Below are positions 38,745 to 49,054 of a stretch of DNA of 64,000 nt, piece after piece. Under the pieces are notes generated by a model. The model did no database searches, was not told the origin of the DNA, and saw nothing but the letters and a program-made list of their open reading frames with translations. The stretch comes from a virus: the IMG/VR virus record IMGVR_UViG_3300008450_000013, positions 1 through 64,000 of that record, one strand, 5' to 3'. The first letter of the stretch is position 1. Each line of letters opens with the position of its first letter. The translations under genes and the position numbers were made by a program.

Positions 38745-39187
38745 CCCTGTCTGACGAGCTTCTACTTTTTGCAAGACAATTAGGATGGTATCACAGCACA
38801 CCTGAAAAGGAAACAAAGAGTAGGGCTGCAAAATTATTAGAACAAGATCAAGGACTAGAACTCAGTTTGCCTACATGCACAGCCGAGTTTCTAGTCCTTT
38901 TGTTTTATGAGAGTGGGCTTTGTGGGCAGGGTATGAATGGGGCTACTCCTTTAACGTGGCAAGAGATTCAGTCATGGAATGAAATCGCTGATAAGCGATT
39001 GACCCCTTGGGAAGCAAACATGATACATGAGATGAGTGTAGCTTATGTAGGTGAAGTACACGCTGGCACAGACCCTTTAAAACAACCTCCTGTTGCAGTT
39101 GGTGGGGATATTACTGAAGTGAAGCGTAAAGCTGTGGCAAGTGCATGGAAACAAATGAAACAAAATGCAAACGAAAAATACAAATAA
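38340..39187 (+). CDS. Tail assembly chaperone, gpGT-like -1 frameshift fusion
   Basis: The slippery heptamer AAATTTC (38732-38738) is in the X XXY YYZ phase with frame 0 (codons AAT TTC). A -1 slip passes the stop and continues as LTLSDELLLFARQLGWYHST through to the stop at 39185-39187, adding about 149 residues. The T-like part (38738-39187) has no start of its own. As in lambda, the fusion would recruit the tape measure protein. Confidence 0.82.
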
Positions 39188-39203
39188 AGAATAAGGAAGC
39201 CTT

Positions 39204-42200
39204 ATGGCAATGACACCGAGCCAACTATCAATTATAGTTCAATCTAAAGGTATCAAGGATGCAACTGATGACCTTAATAATTTAGCTAAAGCTGCGTCTT
39301 CTGTAGATAAGGAGACGAAGGCTTTTGTCATTGCTCAACAGAAGCTTTCTGAGTCTAACAGTAAAGTCTCTAAGAGTTCTGAGGCGACAGCAAGAGGTGT
39401 GTCAGCTCAAGAGCTTGCTTTAATTAGAGCACACAATGCTGCCAATAAGATGAACGATGCTATGACAGCAACGGCTGTTAAGCAAAAACTCATGGCTGAT
39501 AATAAGTTAGCTGCAGAGTTAGAGCGTCAAGCAGTAGCTTCTGAGAGAGCTGCTAAGGCTGCAGAAGCACACGAACGAGGCATGGTTAAGCAACACATGC
39601 AAGCACTGAAAATGAACGAAGCTTTTGACAAGCATGCTAAAGGTTTGGATGAAGTTACAAGACGTGGCAATGTATATGTCAACACATTGCGCTCAATGGC
39701 TACAGCAGCTTTAGCTTATGTAGGTGTTAATTTCTTTGCTAATATTATCAAACAAGCAGATGCGTGGGGTTTGTTACAAGCTAAGTTAAAACTTGCTGTA
39801 GGTAGCATGGAGCTTGCTAAGAGTGTGCAGAACGACTTGTTTAATATGTCACAAAACCTCAGAGTTCCATTAGAAGACACTGCCAAACTCTTTACACGTA
39901 TGTCAGTTCCTTTGCAACGAATGGGGCAGACTGTTGGAGATACTAAGAAAGTTGTAGAAGCCTTTAGTATGGCATTAAAGTTAGGTGGTGCTACAGGACA
40001 AGAAGCCTCTAGTGCTATGTTACAATTGTCTCAATCGTTCAATGCTGGACGTTTGAACGGTGGTGAATTTAACTCTGTAGCAGAAGCAGCTCCAAGCGTA
40101 TTGAGAGCTATTGAGGTTGAGTTGAAACGCGTTGGCAAAGGTGCGGATTTAGCTAAGTATGGATTGAAGGAACTTGCAGCTAAGGGCATTATTTCTGTCG
40201 AGATTATGGCAGAGGCACTTAAACGTGCAGCTCCAAAATGGGAAGAAGAGTTTAAGCAACTCCCACTCACTGTTGATGGCGCTATGACTCGCATCAAGAA
40301 TGCTTGGCAAAGAGCTATAGGTGAGATGGGACAAGATACTAAGTTCAATGAGAGATTAGCTAAGTCTCTGAAAACTATTGAGGACATGCTACCTAGCGTG
40401 GCTAAAGCAATTGCTGGTGCTTTTGTGTTCATGGTAGATAATGGTGAGATTTTATTAAAGACTTTAGCTGGTATTCTTGCTGTAGGAGCAGCATTTAAAG
40501 CTTGGGCTGTTGTCTCTGCAATGTACGCTGCAGGAACGGCTGCTATGGCTTTGTCTGGCGGTTTGGCTGCTGTACGTGCAGCATTACTGGTTATTGGTAT
40601 TACTCCTGTTGGATTAGCCATCACAGCATTAGGAGCTATCTTAGCTGGAAGCATCACCCTTCTTGGTAAAAAGAAGCAAGCTTGGGAGAGTGTTAAAGAG
40701 GCTTCTGACAAAGTTAAAAGCAATGACGAACTTATTAAGTCGATGAAGCTGGAAACTTTAGCAATGATGGAGCAGGTTGACGTTGCTAGAAACAAAGCAA
40801 GTCTCCCACCTCTTTACACCAAAGAAATTGAATCCGCAAAGAAAGCGACAGGAGCTACAAGTGCTTACACAGAGGCTTTAAATACAGCAGCTAAGGTGGA
40901 GAAGGATATTCTAACTTGGAAAAAGAGTCAAAAAGGGGGAATTAGTTTAGAAGTTGGTAAAGGTGAATACTACCTACCGAAAGATTTGGTCAAAGCTCGT
41001 GAAGATGCAAAGAGGGCAGTAGAACAAGAGAAAGTAAAGAATGCGGAAGTTGCTGAACAAACTAGGCTCGGCGCTCAAATAAAAGAAGCTGCTAACAAAG
41101 AATCTATGAACAAACTTGCAGAGCAATATGCTTTGGAAGCGAAGACAGGGAAACAAAGAGCTGAAGCTGTGAAAGCTGCTGCAATTGCAGAGCTGGATGT
41201 TCTAGTAAAGAATGGGTTGAGCAAGCAAGCGGCTTTCGATAGGATGATTAAAATAGAAAGAGATTACCAAGAGGCTCTCGATAAAATCAAGTCACCTAAA
41301 GCAGAAAAAGAAGCTAATAAAAATCTTGAAGACTACAATAAGCGATTAGATGAAATTATTAAGTCCACTGCTATCATAAATCAAGAGATGGCTAACATGA
41401 AAACTTTTGGAGATGCTTGGGAAAAGATGCTCCCAGAAGAAAAGAAGTTGATGGATGTTATTTCAAACTTTGATAAAGTATCTTCTGCAGTTGGAAAAGT
41501 CAGGGCGCAAGCTGAACTCGATGCTGCTATGAAGAAAGCTAACGCAGCGTTAGAAGCGAAATTCCTACAAGATGAGCTGGCAGGTAAACTTAAAGTAATT
41601 GATTCAGCAGAGAAGTCAGCAAAGTCTGCACAAGAAGAGTTAAAATCTGTCGAAGATCAAATAGCTGCTTTTGGTAAAGTTAAGGGAAGTATCCAAGAAT
41701 CTGAGATGGCTCGTTTGAACGATCAATTGACAGTTGCTAAAGGTATTGTTGGGCAAGAAGCTCTTGTCAAAGCTCTTGAAGAAGAGATAAAAACAAGAGA
41801 TAAAATAAAAGAGAAAACTGGAGAACTCGCGGGGTTAAAAGACGTGTCGAAGTTAGATACTGATGCCAAAAAAGCACTAGCAGATATGTGGGACACTTCA
41901 AAAGTTGACAAGTTTGAAAGTGCCACTTCAAAAGCATTGAAAGGAGCATTGAAAGGATTTGTTGACTTAATAAAAGTGATGGATAAATACAAGGCAGCAC
42001 AATCCTATATTGCGGATAGAACGAAAGATAATGAGAGGACTAACCGAAAAACTGCCGAAGGGGAATTAGAGTACCAAAAGAATAAAGCAGAGATTGCCAG
42101 AAAATCTGATGAGTATCAAATAGCTGCTTATGCTTCAATGGCAACTGCTGCAAGAGATTTCTTCAAAGAAGGTACTAAGGGTTATCAAGCAATGGATGCT

Positions 42201-44846
42201 GTTTCTAAAGTGTACCACGCAGCTCAAATGGCTCGTAACCTCATGGAAATGACAATGCTTGCTACAAAGGGTGTGATGAATCAAGCAGGTGGAGATGTCT
42301 ATACAGCAATCCCCCGTATGGCAGCTATGGCAGCAATTATGGCTGGTCTTGGTTATGCTACAGGTATGTTTGGCAGTTCTGGTTCAGGTGGCATGAAAGC
42401 TGCAGACGTTCAAAAGACACAAGGAAGTGGAACAGTGTTTGGTGATGCTGAAGCGAAATCTGAAAGCATTTCTAAGACAATTGAATTACTGAAGAAATCT
42501 ACTGATAGGCTCTATCCTGTTAACCAAGGAATGTTGAAGAGTTTACAGAGTATTGAATCTAATATGACAGGTTTAGCTAATCTTGTAATTCGATCTGGCG
42601 GTATTGCAGAAGGCAGTAATATGGGTATCAAAGAGAGCAAAACAGCGAGTACATTCGGCAGCGGTATGTTTAGTTTTGCTAACAGTCTTACAGGTGGGTT
42701 GTTTGCCTCAGCAATTGACCCTCTGGGGAAAGCAATACAGAAATTATGGGGCGGTACAGAGAAGAAGATAATTGATTCTGGTTTGCAATTTGGTGGTAGT
42801 TTATCTGGCATGAAACAAGGACAAGGATTTAATCAATACGCATCTGTAGACACTACCACAAGTAAATACTTTGGATTGAGTAAAGAAACAAATAACGAGA
42901 TTAAGAAGCAAAGTCTAGATAAAGCAGTAACAGACCAGTTAGCTTTAGTGTTCACAAACATGCAGAAAACTCTAGAAGAGGCGGGTAAAGCCTTGTACGG
43001 GTCTTCCACATTTGTTACAGACGCTCTCAAAAACATGGTTGTTGAAGTAACTAACCTATCTTTGAAAGGACTATCTGGAGAAGAAGCAACTCAGGCGATC
43101 AACAATGTCATCTCTAAAACTTTAGATCAAATGGCAGCTACAGCTTTCAAGAGCTTAGATAGTTTACAGAGTCTAGTTGGCGAGGGATACGCAGAAAAGG
43201 TAATACGCATAGCCAACTCTTTTGCAACAGCTAATGCTATTCTTGGCAAGTTCAACTTCAAGTTGTTTGAAATGTCTGACGCTGGTATCAAAGCTTCAAT
43301 GGCATTCACTGAGTTATTCGGTAGCTTAGAAAACTTACAGAGTGTCACATCAAGTTACTTTGAAAACTTCTACAGAGAAGAAGAACAAGTTAAGATTAAG
43401 ACAGAAGCTGTTGCTAAAATCATGAAGAGTTTAGGTAAAGAAATGCCTGCAACTCGTGAAGGATTTAAACTGTTAGTAGATCAAGCTCAAGCTGCTGGAA
43501 ATCTAGAACTTGTAGCTAATCTGATGAAAGTTTCTGGAGCCTTCGCAGAAGTTGTACAGTGGGCTGAAAAAGCTGCTGACTCTACAATGAATTATGTTGG
43601 TGAAGCTGCTAATCGTCCTAGCCTTGAGGATGACGTACTGCCAAGTCTGAAAGAAGCTTTAACTAAATCAGCAGAAGTTGCACAGAAGTGGTTAAGTGTC
43701 AGCAAGCAAGCTAGTGATATTCGTGCTCAGATTGGTAATGTGTTAGGAGGTAATGATAACATTAAGATGGAAGCTACGAGACGTGCTGAGAAGCTTTGGA
43801 AGATGATGTCTAGTGATATTACAGTTGAACAGAAGTTAAGTTTAGCTGCAGAATTAAAAGATAATATTATTTCTAAGTATCAAATTGAACGTGAGTCTAT
43901 CACCAAAATGATTGACTTCACAAAGCAATTGAGAACGTATGTAGATGGCTTGAAACTTGGCAGCTTGTCTCCTTTGACAATGACTCAAAAGCTTGCAGAA
44001 GCTCGTAGACAATATGAAACAACATTGACAAAAGCTCAGGCAGGTGATACAATAGCTCAAGGTGCGTTGACAGGAAGTGCTAACACATACTTAGAACTTG
44101 CCAAGACAGCATACGCTTCAAGTGATGGCTACCAAGCAATCTTCAACAACATCACATCGTCTCTAGATGCAATGAACATTGACACTCGTTCTGCTGAAGA
44201 GAAGCTATTAGTTGTTAGTGAAGCTCAACGAAACGAGTTGATGAAGCTTGTCACAGAACTCAACACAATTGAGTCTGTTGCGGATAGCTACTACAAGTCT
44301 ACAGTAGTTACAATGAGTAGTCAACTGACGGTTCTTAACAATCTCTACACTCGTATGGGCATCTTTGACGGTATTGCTGTAGATGTGGCAGGACTTCCTG
44401 CTGAATTAGCAGCAGCTCTTGCAGGCACATTTGGACGTTCATCTGGCGAAGATTTTGTCAAAGCAATGTACAGTAAGTTTGCTAACAAAACTGGCACTCA
44501 AGTTGATGCACAAGGACTTGCATATTGGACTCGTGAGTTTGAATTGTATGGTAGAGATTATGTTCTCAAAGCTTTCCAAGACAGCGTAGAGAAAGTTAAT
44601 GCTAAAGCAGCTTCAATGGCTCCACCTCCTGCAGCATCGACTGCAGCTTCTAACGAGTACAAGTTACAAGTAGAAGATTTGAGAAAAGAGATTGCAGCAA
44701 TGCGTGAAGATGCACAAGTACAAACAGTGGCTCTAATGAATACTTTGATTGAAACCAGCAAGTCTAATGCTGCGACAATTGTCGAAGGTACTCAGGAAGG
44801 CTTAGATAAAAATAACCCAAATTGGAATAAGGTGACAATGGAATGA
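39204..44846 (+). CDS. Tape measure protein
   Basis: 1880 residues, by far the longest gene. The N-terminal 140 residues are charged and coiled coil. Residues about 190-400 carry the tape-measure core (ADAWGLLQAKLKLAVGSMEL, ASSAMLQLSQSFNAGRLNGG, LPLTVDGAMTRIKNAWQRAI). Membrane-like segments lie at about 402-487. Long coiled coils follow, and residues about 1749-1800 resemble DUF4214 (FANKTGTQVDAQGLAYWTRE). At the usual 0.15 nm per residue it would set a tail of roughly 280 nm. AAGGAAGCCTT before the ATG. Confidence 0.95.
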   Translation: MAMTPSQLSIIVQSKGIKDATDDLNNLAKAASSVDKETKAFVIAQQKLSESNSKVSKSSEATARGVSAQELALIRAHNAANKMNDAMTATAVKQKLMADNKLAAELERQAVASERAAKAAEAHERGMVKQHMQALKMNEAFDKHAKGLDEVTRRGNVYVNTLRSMATAALAYVGVNFFANIIKQADAWGLLQAKLKLAVGSMELAKSVQNDLFNMSQNLRVPLEDTAKLFTRMSVPLQRMGQTVGDTKKVVEAFSMALKLGGATGQEASSAMLQLSQSFNAGRLNGGEFNSVAEAAPSVLRAIEVELKRVGKGADLAKYGLKELAAKGIISVEIMAEALKRAAPKWEEEFKQLPLTVDGAMTRIKNAWQRAIGEMGQDTKFNERLAKSLKTIEDMLPSVAKAIAGAFVFMVDNGEILLKTLAGILAVGAAFKAWAVVSAMYAAGTAAMALSGGLAAVRAALLVIGITPVGLAITALGAILAGSITLLGKKKQAWESVKEASDKVKSNDELIKSMKLETLAMMEQVDVARNKASLPPLYTKEIESAKKATGATSAYTEALNTAAKVEKDILTWKKSQKGGISLEVGKGEYYLPKDLVKAREDAKRAVEQEKVKNAEVAEQTRLGAQIKEAANKESMNKLAEQYALEAKTGKQRAEAVKAAAIAELDVLVKNGLSKQAAFDRMIKIERDYQEALDKIKSPKAEKEANKNLEDYNKRLDEIIKSTAIINQEMANMKTFGDAWEKMLPEEKKLMDVISNFDKVSSAVGKVRAQAELDAAMKKANAALEAKFLQDELAGKLKVIDSAEKSAKSAQEELKSVEDQIAAFGKVKGSIQESEMARLNDQLTVAKGIVGQEALVKALEEEIKTRDKIKEKTGELAGLKDVSKLDTDAKKALADMWDTSKVDKFESATSKALKGALKGFVDLIKVMDKYKAAQSYIADRTKDNERTNRKTAEGELEYQKNKAEIARKSDEYQIAAYASMATAARDFFKEGTKGYQAMDAVSKVYHAAQMARNLMEMTMLATKGVMNQAGGDVYTAIPRMAAMAAIMAGLGYATGMFGSSGSGGMKAADVQKTQGSGTVFGDAEAKSESISKTIELLKKSTDRLYPVNQGMLKSLQSIESNMTGLANLVIRSGGIAEGSNMGIKESKTASTFGSGMFSFANSLTGGLFASAIDPLGKAIQKLWGGTEKKIIDSGLQFGGSLSGMKQGQGFNQYASVDTTTSKYFGLSKETNNEIKKQSLDKAVTDQLALVFTNMQKTLEEAGKALYGSSTFVTDALKNMVVEVTNLSLKGLSGEEATQAINNVISKTLDQMAATAFKSLDSLQSLVGEGYAEKVIRIANSFATANAILGKFNFKLFEMSDAGIKASMAFTELFGSLENLQSVTSSYFENFYREEEQVKIKTEAVAKIMKSLGKEMPATREGFKLLVDQAQAAGNLELVANLMKVSGAFAEVVQWAEKAADSTMNYVGEAANRPSLEDDVLPSLKEALTKSAEVAQKWLSVSKQASDIRAQIGNVLGGNDNIKMEATRRAEKLWKMMSSDITVEQKLSLAAELKDNIISKYQIERESITKMIDFTKQLRTYVDGLKLGSLSPLTMTQKLAEARRQYETTLTKAQAGDTIAQGALTGSANTYLELAKTAYASSDGYQAIFNNITSSLDAMNIDTRSAEEKLLVVSEAQRNELMKLVTELNTIESVADSYYKSTVVTMSSQLTVLNNLYTRMGIFDGIAVDVAGLPAELAAALAGTFGRSSGEDFVKAMYSKFANKTGTQVDAQGLAYWTREFELYGRDYVLKAFQDSVEKVNAKAASMAPPPAASTAASNEYKLQVEDLRKEIAAMREDAQVQTVALMNTLIETSKSNAATIVEGTQEGLDKNNPNWNKVTME

Positions 44847-46318
44847 TTTCAGACGCAGAATATACAACATGGCTATCAACACCCTCAGCGATGAGGTGTA
44901 TTCTGGTTGAAGCAACAGCTAACGTCAGTGGCGTAGAAACTGTCAGATATATGTCTAACAGGGGCTACGTCACTAGTCCAACTGACAGTCCTGCTAACAC
45001 TTCTTATCGGAGTATTATTACAGGGGGTGTTAAGCTCTCTGAGAGTTTATCTCTCAGCTCAGAGCCAACTATTTCTGTAGGTGATGTCACAATCACCAAT
45101 GCTAATGGAGAGCTGGATAGTTGGCTTAACGATGTGTGGGATAGCAGAGGTATTTCAATCTACTTCGGTGATATGAAGTGGGCTAGAAGCGATTTCAGAC
45201 TGATCGTAAAAGGCATGATATCAGGGATAGGGAGTCAGAGTAGAAATGAACTCACTCTCTTTATCCGTGATAGCTTACAACGTCTGAACACTCCTGTGAC
45301 GGATACTAAACTTGGTGGAAGTACAGTCAATAAAGACAAGCTTCTTCCTTTAGTGTTTGGCGAAGTGCATAATGTCACACCACTCCTGATTGATGCTACA
45401 TTACACGACTACAAAGTTCACAATGGGGCTATCGAAGGATTTATTGAGTTCAGAGATGAAGGAGTGCCTATCTCAGCTACTCCTACTCTTGGCACAGGTG
45501 TAGGACGCCTCACAGCAAGTCCGTTTGGTAATATTACGGCTTCTGTGCAAGGCAGTAAGCCTTCTACCTACTCAAATCAGATTACGGAAATAATTAAGAA
45601 TCTAGTAAAGAATTGGGGACAGGTTGATAAGCGTCTCTTAGATGCTGATATTGACACAGCAAATTTTGCAGCATTTGCAGCAGCTAACACAGCTCCTGTG
45701 GGAATCTATCTAGACAGCAAAGCTAATGTGCTGGAAGTGTGTCAGCAATTGGCTAACAGTGTTGGTGCGCAGATTACAATGTCTCGCACAGGATTGTTAC
45801 GCTTGCTGAGAATTGATTTTCCTCCAAGTGGAACTCCTAAGCTTATCACAGCTTCTGATATGGTTGAGAGAAGTTTAAAGATTGCAAGTAGAGAGCCTGT
45901 TCAGTCTGCTGTGCAGATTGGTTATTGCAAGAACTACACAATACAAGATAACTTAGCAACTATCATTCCAGACGATCATAAAGCATTATACAGCAGAGAA
46001 TGGTTGACAGCTAAAGCTAGTGATAGCACAGTGAATACGAAGTACAAGCTTCAAACAGAACCAACACAGAAGGACACATTGTTACAGGTAGCTTCAGACG
46101 CTACAGCAGAGGCTACAAGGCTTTTAAATGTCGTCAAGGTGCAAAGAACAGTGTATGAGTTTACAGGCTTTGCAAAGAGCTTAGAACTCGTCTTAGGACA
46201 AGCTGTTACATTGAAGCATAGTCGATTTGGTTTGAGTGCTGGTGTGTTAGGTGTTGTTGTAGGATTAGAGCCTCAGTGGGGGAATGAAGTAAGGGTTAAT
46301 GTAAAGGTTATGATTTAA
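44843..46318 (+). CDS. Tail hub/distal tail protein (probable)
   Basis: 491 residues, coupled to the tape measure gene by an ATGA overlap. A beta-rich N-terminus (TISVGDVTITNANGELDSWL), then LPLVFGEVHNVTPLLID and a long alpha/beta body, fit the tail-tip hub proteins that follow the tape measure in many siphophages. Assigned by position and pattern. Confidence 0.7.
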   Translation: MISDAEYTTWLSTPSAMRCILVEATANVSGVETVRYMSNRGYVTSPTDSPANTSYRSIITGGVKLSESLSLSSEPTISVGDVTITNANGELDSWLNDVWDSRGISIYFGDMKWARSDFRLIVKGMISGIGSQSRNELTLFIRDSLQRLNTPVTDTKLGGSTVNKDKLLPLVFGEVHNVTPLLIDATLHDYKVHNGAIEGFIEFRDEGVPISATPTLGTGVGRLTASPFGNITASVQGSKPSTYSNQITEIIKNLVKNWGQVDKRLLDADIDTANFAAFAAANTAPVGIYLDSKANVLEVCQQLANSVGAQITMSRTGLLRLLRIDFPPSGTPKLITASDMVERSLKIASREPVQSAVQIGYCKNYTIQDNLATIIPDDHKALYSREWLTAKASDSTVNTKYKLQTEPTQKDTLLQVASDATAEATRLLNVVKVQRTVYEFTGFAKSLELVLGQAVTLKHSRFGLSAGVLGVVVGLEPQWGNEVRVNVKVMI

Positions 46319-48996
46319 TGGCAACAATTGTAAATGCGAGAGATGTACTTCTTCAAGCTGCAACACGGCTCATCTCTGACAACATTTTGTCAATTGAAGA
46401 AAAACCAAGTTGGATTACAGCGTATGCCAACATCCTGTCAGAACAAACTTCTGTAGGAGCTGAAGCTACTAAGTGGGGCTTGACAGCACAAAAGACAACT
46501 TACGACACAGCTATCTCAGCACTTACAACTTACCTTGGGACTCTAACAACTCCTGTTGCGTGGAACAACTTGACAAACATCACTGTACTATCCTCTGGTA
46601 GTAATGGTGGCGTTACATTCAGAAGTAAGTTTACTGATGTGTCTACAGCCAAAGCTGCTATTTACGCTGGTGTAACTGCTGTTCCAACGACTAAGAGTAT
46701 TGTTGTTACAGCTTCATCTCAGCTATTCCAAATCAGCAAAGCAGGCGTTAATAGTCCTGCAAGTGTGACATTCACAGCACAACGCGAGAATCTCCCAATC
46801 AATCCTACTTGGTCTATCACAAGTGGGACAGGAACTCTCACAAGTGTCTCAGGCGATAGTGCAACTATTACGTTTGCAAACATGACCTCTGACACAGTGA
46901 CAGTTAGAGCATTGGACAGTGCGAGTGGTTTGTCTGATAGTATCACAGTTGTTAAGGTAAGAGAAGGTGTAGATGCTGTTGTAGGTTATCTCACAAATGA
47001 AGCACACACTCTTCCTGCCTCTGACACTGGTGTTGTATCAAGTTATGTAGGAGCTGGTGGAACATTTAAAGTTTACTACGGAGCTGCAGATGTTACAACG
47101 TCATGTACATTCTCTGTACAAACAAACTCCAGTTCTGTCACAACATCTATTGGAGCATCTACAGGTGTGTATGCTATTACGGCAGGTATTCCGAATGGTA
47201 CTCCTGTTGTCACAGTTACTTACAGAGCAACATATACAAGCCCTTTAGGTAATGCATACACAATAGATAAAACTTTCACAGTTGCTAAATCTAATGCCGG
47301 AACAAATGGTACTAATGGAACGAATGGCACAGATGCATTGTTAATGTCAATGACTGTTAGTAGTCAAGTGTTTCAGATCAGTAAGAGTAATGTTGTAACA
47401 CCGAGTAGTATTATGTTTACAGCTAAACCTAATAATGTTGCAGGAGCAAACTACACTGTCACAAGTGGTACAGCGACTCTTACTTCAGTCTCAGGTAATA
47501 ATGCTACTCTGACATATGCCAACCTTACTACAGACACTGCCACAATTCGTGTTGCTGATAATACAAATACATACGCAGACACAATTACTGTAATTAAAGT
47601 GAGAGAAGGTGTTGACAGTTTGTCTGGTATTCTGACAAATGATAGCGTAACAGTTCCTGCGAGTTCTGCGGGGGTTGTGTCAAGTTATTCCAGTGCCACA
47701 GGCAGTTTCATTGTCTACTATGGCAGTGCTAACGTCACAACATCGTGTACGTTCTCTGTACAATCTAACCCTGACAGCTTGACAACAAGTATTGTTGGGA
47801 GTGGGGCTAGTGCAGGACAGTATAATGTCACAAGTGGCATGAGTAGTGTGACTAATGCTAATGTTACATACAGAGCTACATACACAAATGCTTTTGGTAC
47901 TGTGTTTACAGTGGATAAGATATTCTCTTTGTCTAAAAGTAATACAGGGGCTACAGGCAATACAGGAGTTACAGGTGCTCAAGCTCGTATTGCTTATGGC
48001 AAATTCAGTATAGGATTTGTTCCTTCTGCAAGTCCAAGCAGTCAAACAGTAGTAGGAGATACACTTCCGACAGCAGGGTATTGGGGTACTCAGATTGGTG
48101 CTTGGCAAACAACACCATTTACTTTAGCTACAAATGAAATGCTATTCCAGACAACCGGATTGTTTGATACAGTATTAAATCAAACAGTTTGGGTAGAACC
48201 TTACCAAAGTAATTTGAAAGTTGGTAATTTGTCAGCTCTCACAGTAAACACAGGGACACTTACAGTAGATACAGCAGGGCATATTAAAGGTGGTCAGACA
48301 GCTTACAATACGGGTACAGGTTTTTGGCTTGGGTATGACAGTGGAGCTTACAAGTTCTCCCTTGGTAGTTCTACTAACAACATAAAGTGGACTGGTACAG
48401 GTTTGTCTATTTCTGGGGATATTGACGCTTCTGGTGGAGCTAAATTTGTTTTAACTGCCTCCAATTATGTTCAACTTGTAAGTGGCGCAGGTAGTCCAAT
48501 ACTCGGCATTTATAAAGGAACCAATAACGCATTTCCAGCTATGCGCGTTTCCGACTCCGCAGCCACCTCTGAAAGTTCGTTAGATATTGCATCTAATACA
48601 ACAGGAAGTGGTGCGGCTATTCGTGCAACAATGACAGGGACAGGTTATTGTGGGTTGTTCTCTGGCAGTAAGTTTGGCATTGGCGCATCTACTCCAATAG
48701 AATTAAGCGGCAGCGTAGGGACTTCAGGACAAGTATTAACAAGTGGTGGAAGTGGAGCTACACCGACATGGGGTAAGAAGATGTTCAGTGGTGCTAGTGC
48801 TGCAGATGGCTCTGGTAATCTTACTGTCACTGTTAGTTTTCCTGACACAAGCTATGCACCTGTTGCTACATCTACAAGTGGTGTCTATGTTGTTGTTACA
48901 GCTAAGTCAACAACGTCTATTACGTTCCAAGCACAAGATAGAGCTACAGGGGCTGGTGTTGCAAGTGCAGGCATTAGCTGGATTGCAATGGGCTGA
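46318..48996 (+). CDS. Tail fibre protein with duplicated Ig-like units and short collagen-like linkers
   Basis: 892 residues. Two copies of a unit of about 215 residues (126-340 and 341-541) begin VTASSQLFQISKAG and VSSQVFQISKSN and share VREGVD, GVVSSY and TTSCTFSVQ. Each ends in a Gly-X-Y-like linker (GTNGTNGTNGTD, GATGNTGVTGA). The later part (LTVNTGTLTVDTAGHIKGGQ, GFWLGYDSGAYKFSLGSS) resembles central tail fibre C-terminal regions. Likely a receptor-binding or central fibre protein at the tail tip. Confidence 0.8.
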   Translation: MATIVNARDVLLQAATRLISDNILSIEEKPSWITAYANILSEQTSVGAEATKWGLTAQKTTYDTAISALTTYLGTLTTPVAWNNLTNITVLSSGSNGGVTFRSKFTDVSTAKAAIYAGVTAVPTTKSIVVTASSQLFQISKAGVNSPASVTFTAQRENLPINPTWSITSGTGTLTSVSGDSATITFANMTSDTVTVRALDSASGLSDSITVVKVREGVDAVVGYLTNEAHTLPASDTGVVSSYVGAGGTFKVYYGAADVTTSCTFSVQTNSSSVTTSIGASTGVYAITAGIPNGTPVVTVTYRATYTSPLGNAYTIDKTFTVAKSNAGTNGTNGTNGTDALLMSMTVSSQVFQISKSNVVTPSSIMFTAKPNNVAGANYTVTSGTATLTSVSGNNATLTYANLTTDTATIRVADNTNTYADTITVIKVREGVDSLSGILTNDSVTVPASSAGVVSSYSSATGSFIVYYGSANVTTSCTFSVQSNPDSLTTSIVGSGASAGQYNVTSGMSSVTNANVTYRATYTNAFGTVFTVDKIFSLSKSNTGATGNTGVTGAQARIAYGKFSIGFVPSASPSSQTVVGDTLPTAGYWGTQIGAWQTTPFTLATNEMLFQTTGLFDTVLNQTVWVEPYQSNLKVGNLSALTVNTGTLTVDTAGHIKGGQTAYNTGTGFWLGYDSGAYKFSLGSSTNNIKWTGTGLSISGDIDASGGAKFVLTASNYVQLVSGAGSPILGIYKGTNNAFPAMRVSDSAATSESSLDIASNTTGSGAAIRATMTGTGYCGLFSGSKFGIGASTPIELSGSVGTSGQVLTSGGSGATPTWGKKMFSGASAADGSGNLTVTVSFPDTSYAPVATSTSGVYVVVTAKSTTSITFQAQDRATGAGVASAGISWIAMG

Positions 48997-49002
48997 TATC
49001 CA

Positions 49003-49031
49003 TTGACATTTCCCTATAAACATGATATAAT
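49003..49031 (+). promoter_or_regulatory. Sigma-70-type promoter
   Basis: TTGACA at 49003-49008, a 17-bp spacer, TATAAT at 49026-49031 followed by CATACG. It is the cleanest promoter in the window and drives the 49055 gene and the fibre genes after it. Confidence 0.92.
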
Positions 49032-49054
49032 CATACGAAAATAAAAGGAGTATT

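Noticed and set aside
40031-40795. 254-codon minus-strand frame inside the tape measure gene
   Set aside because: Antisense shadow of the low-complexity, alanine-rich tape measure sequence. No signals for expression.
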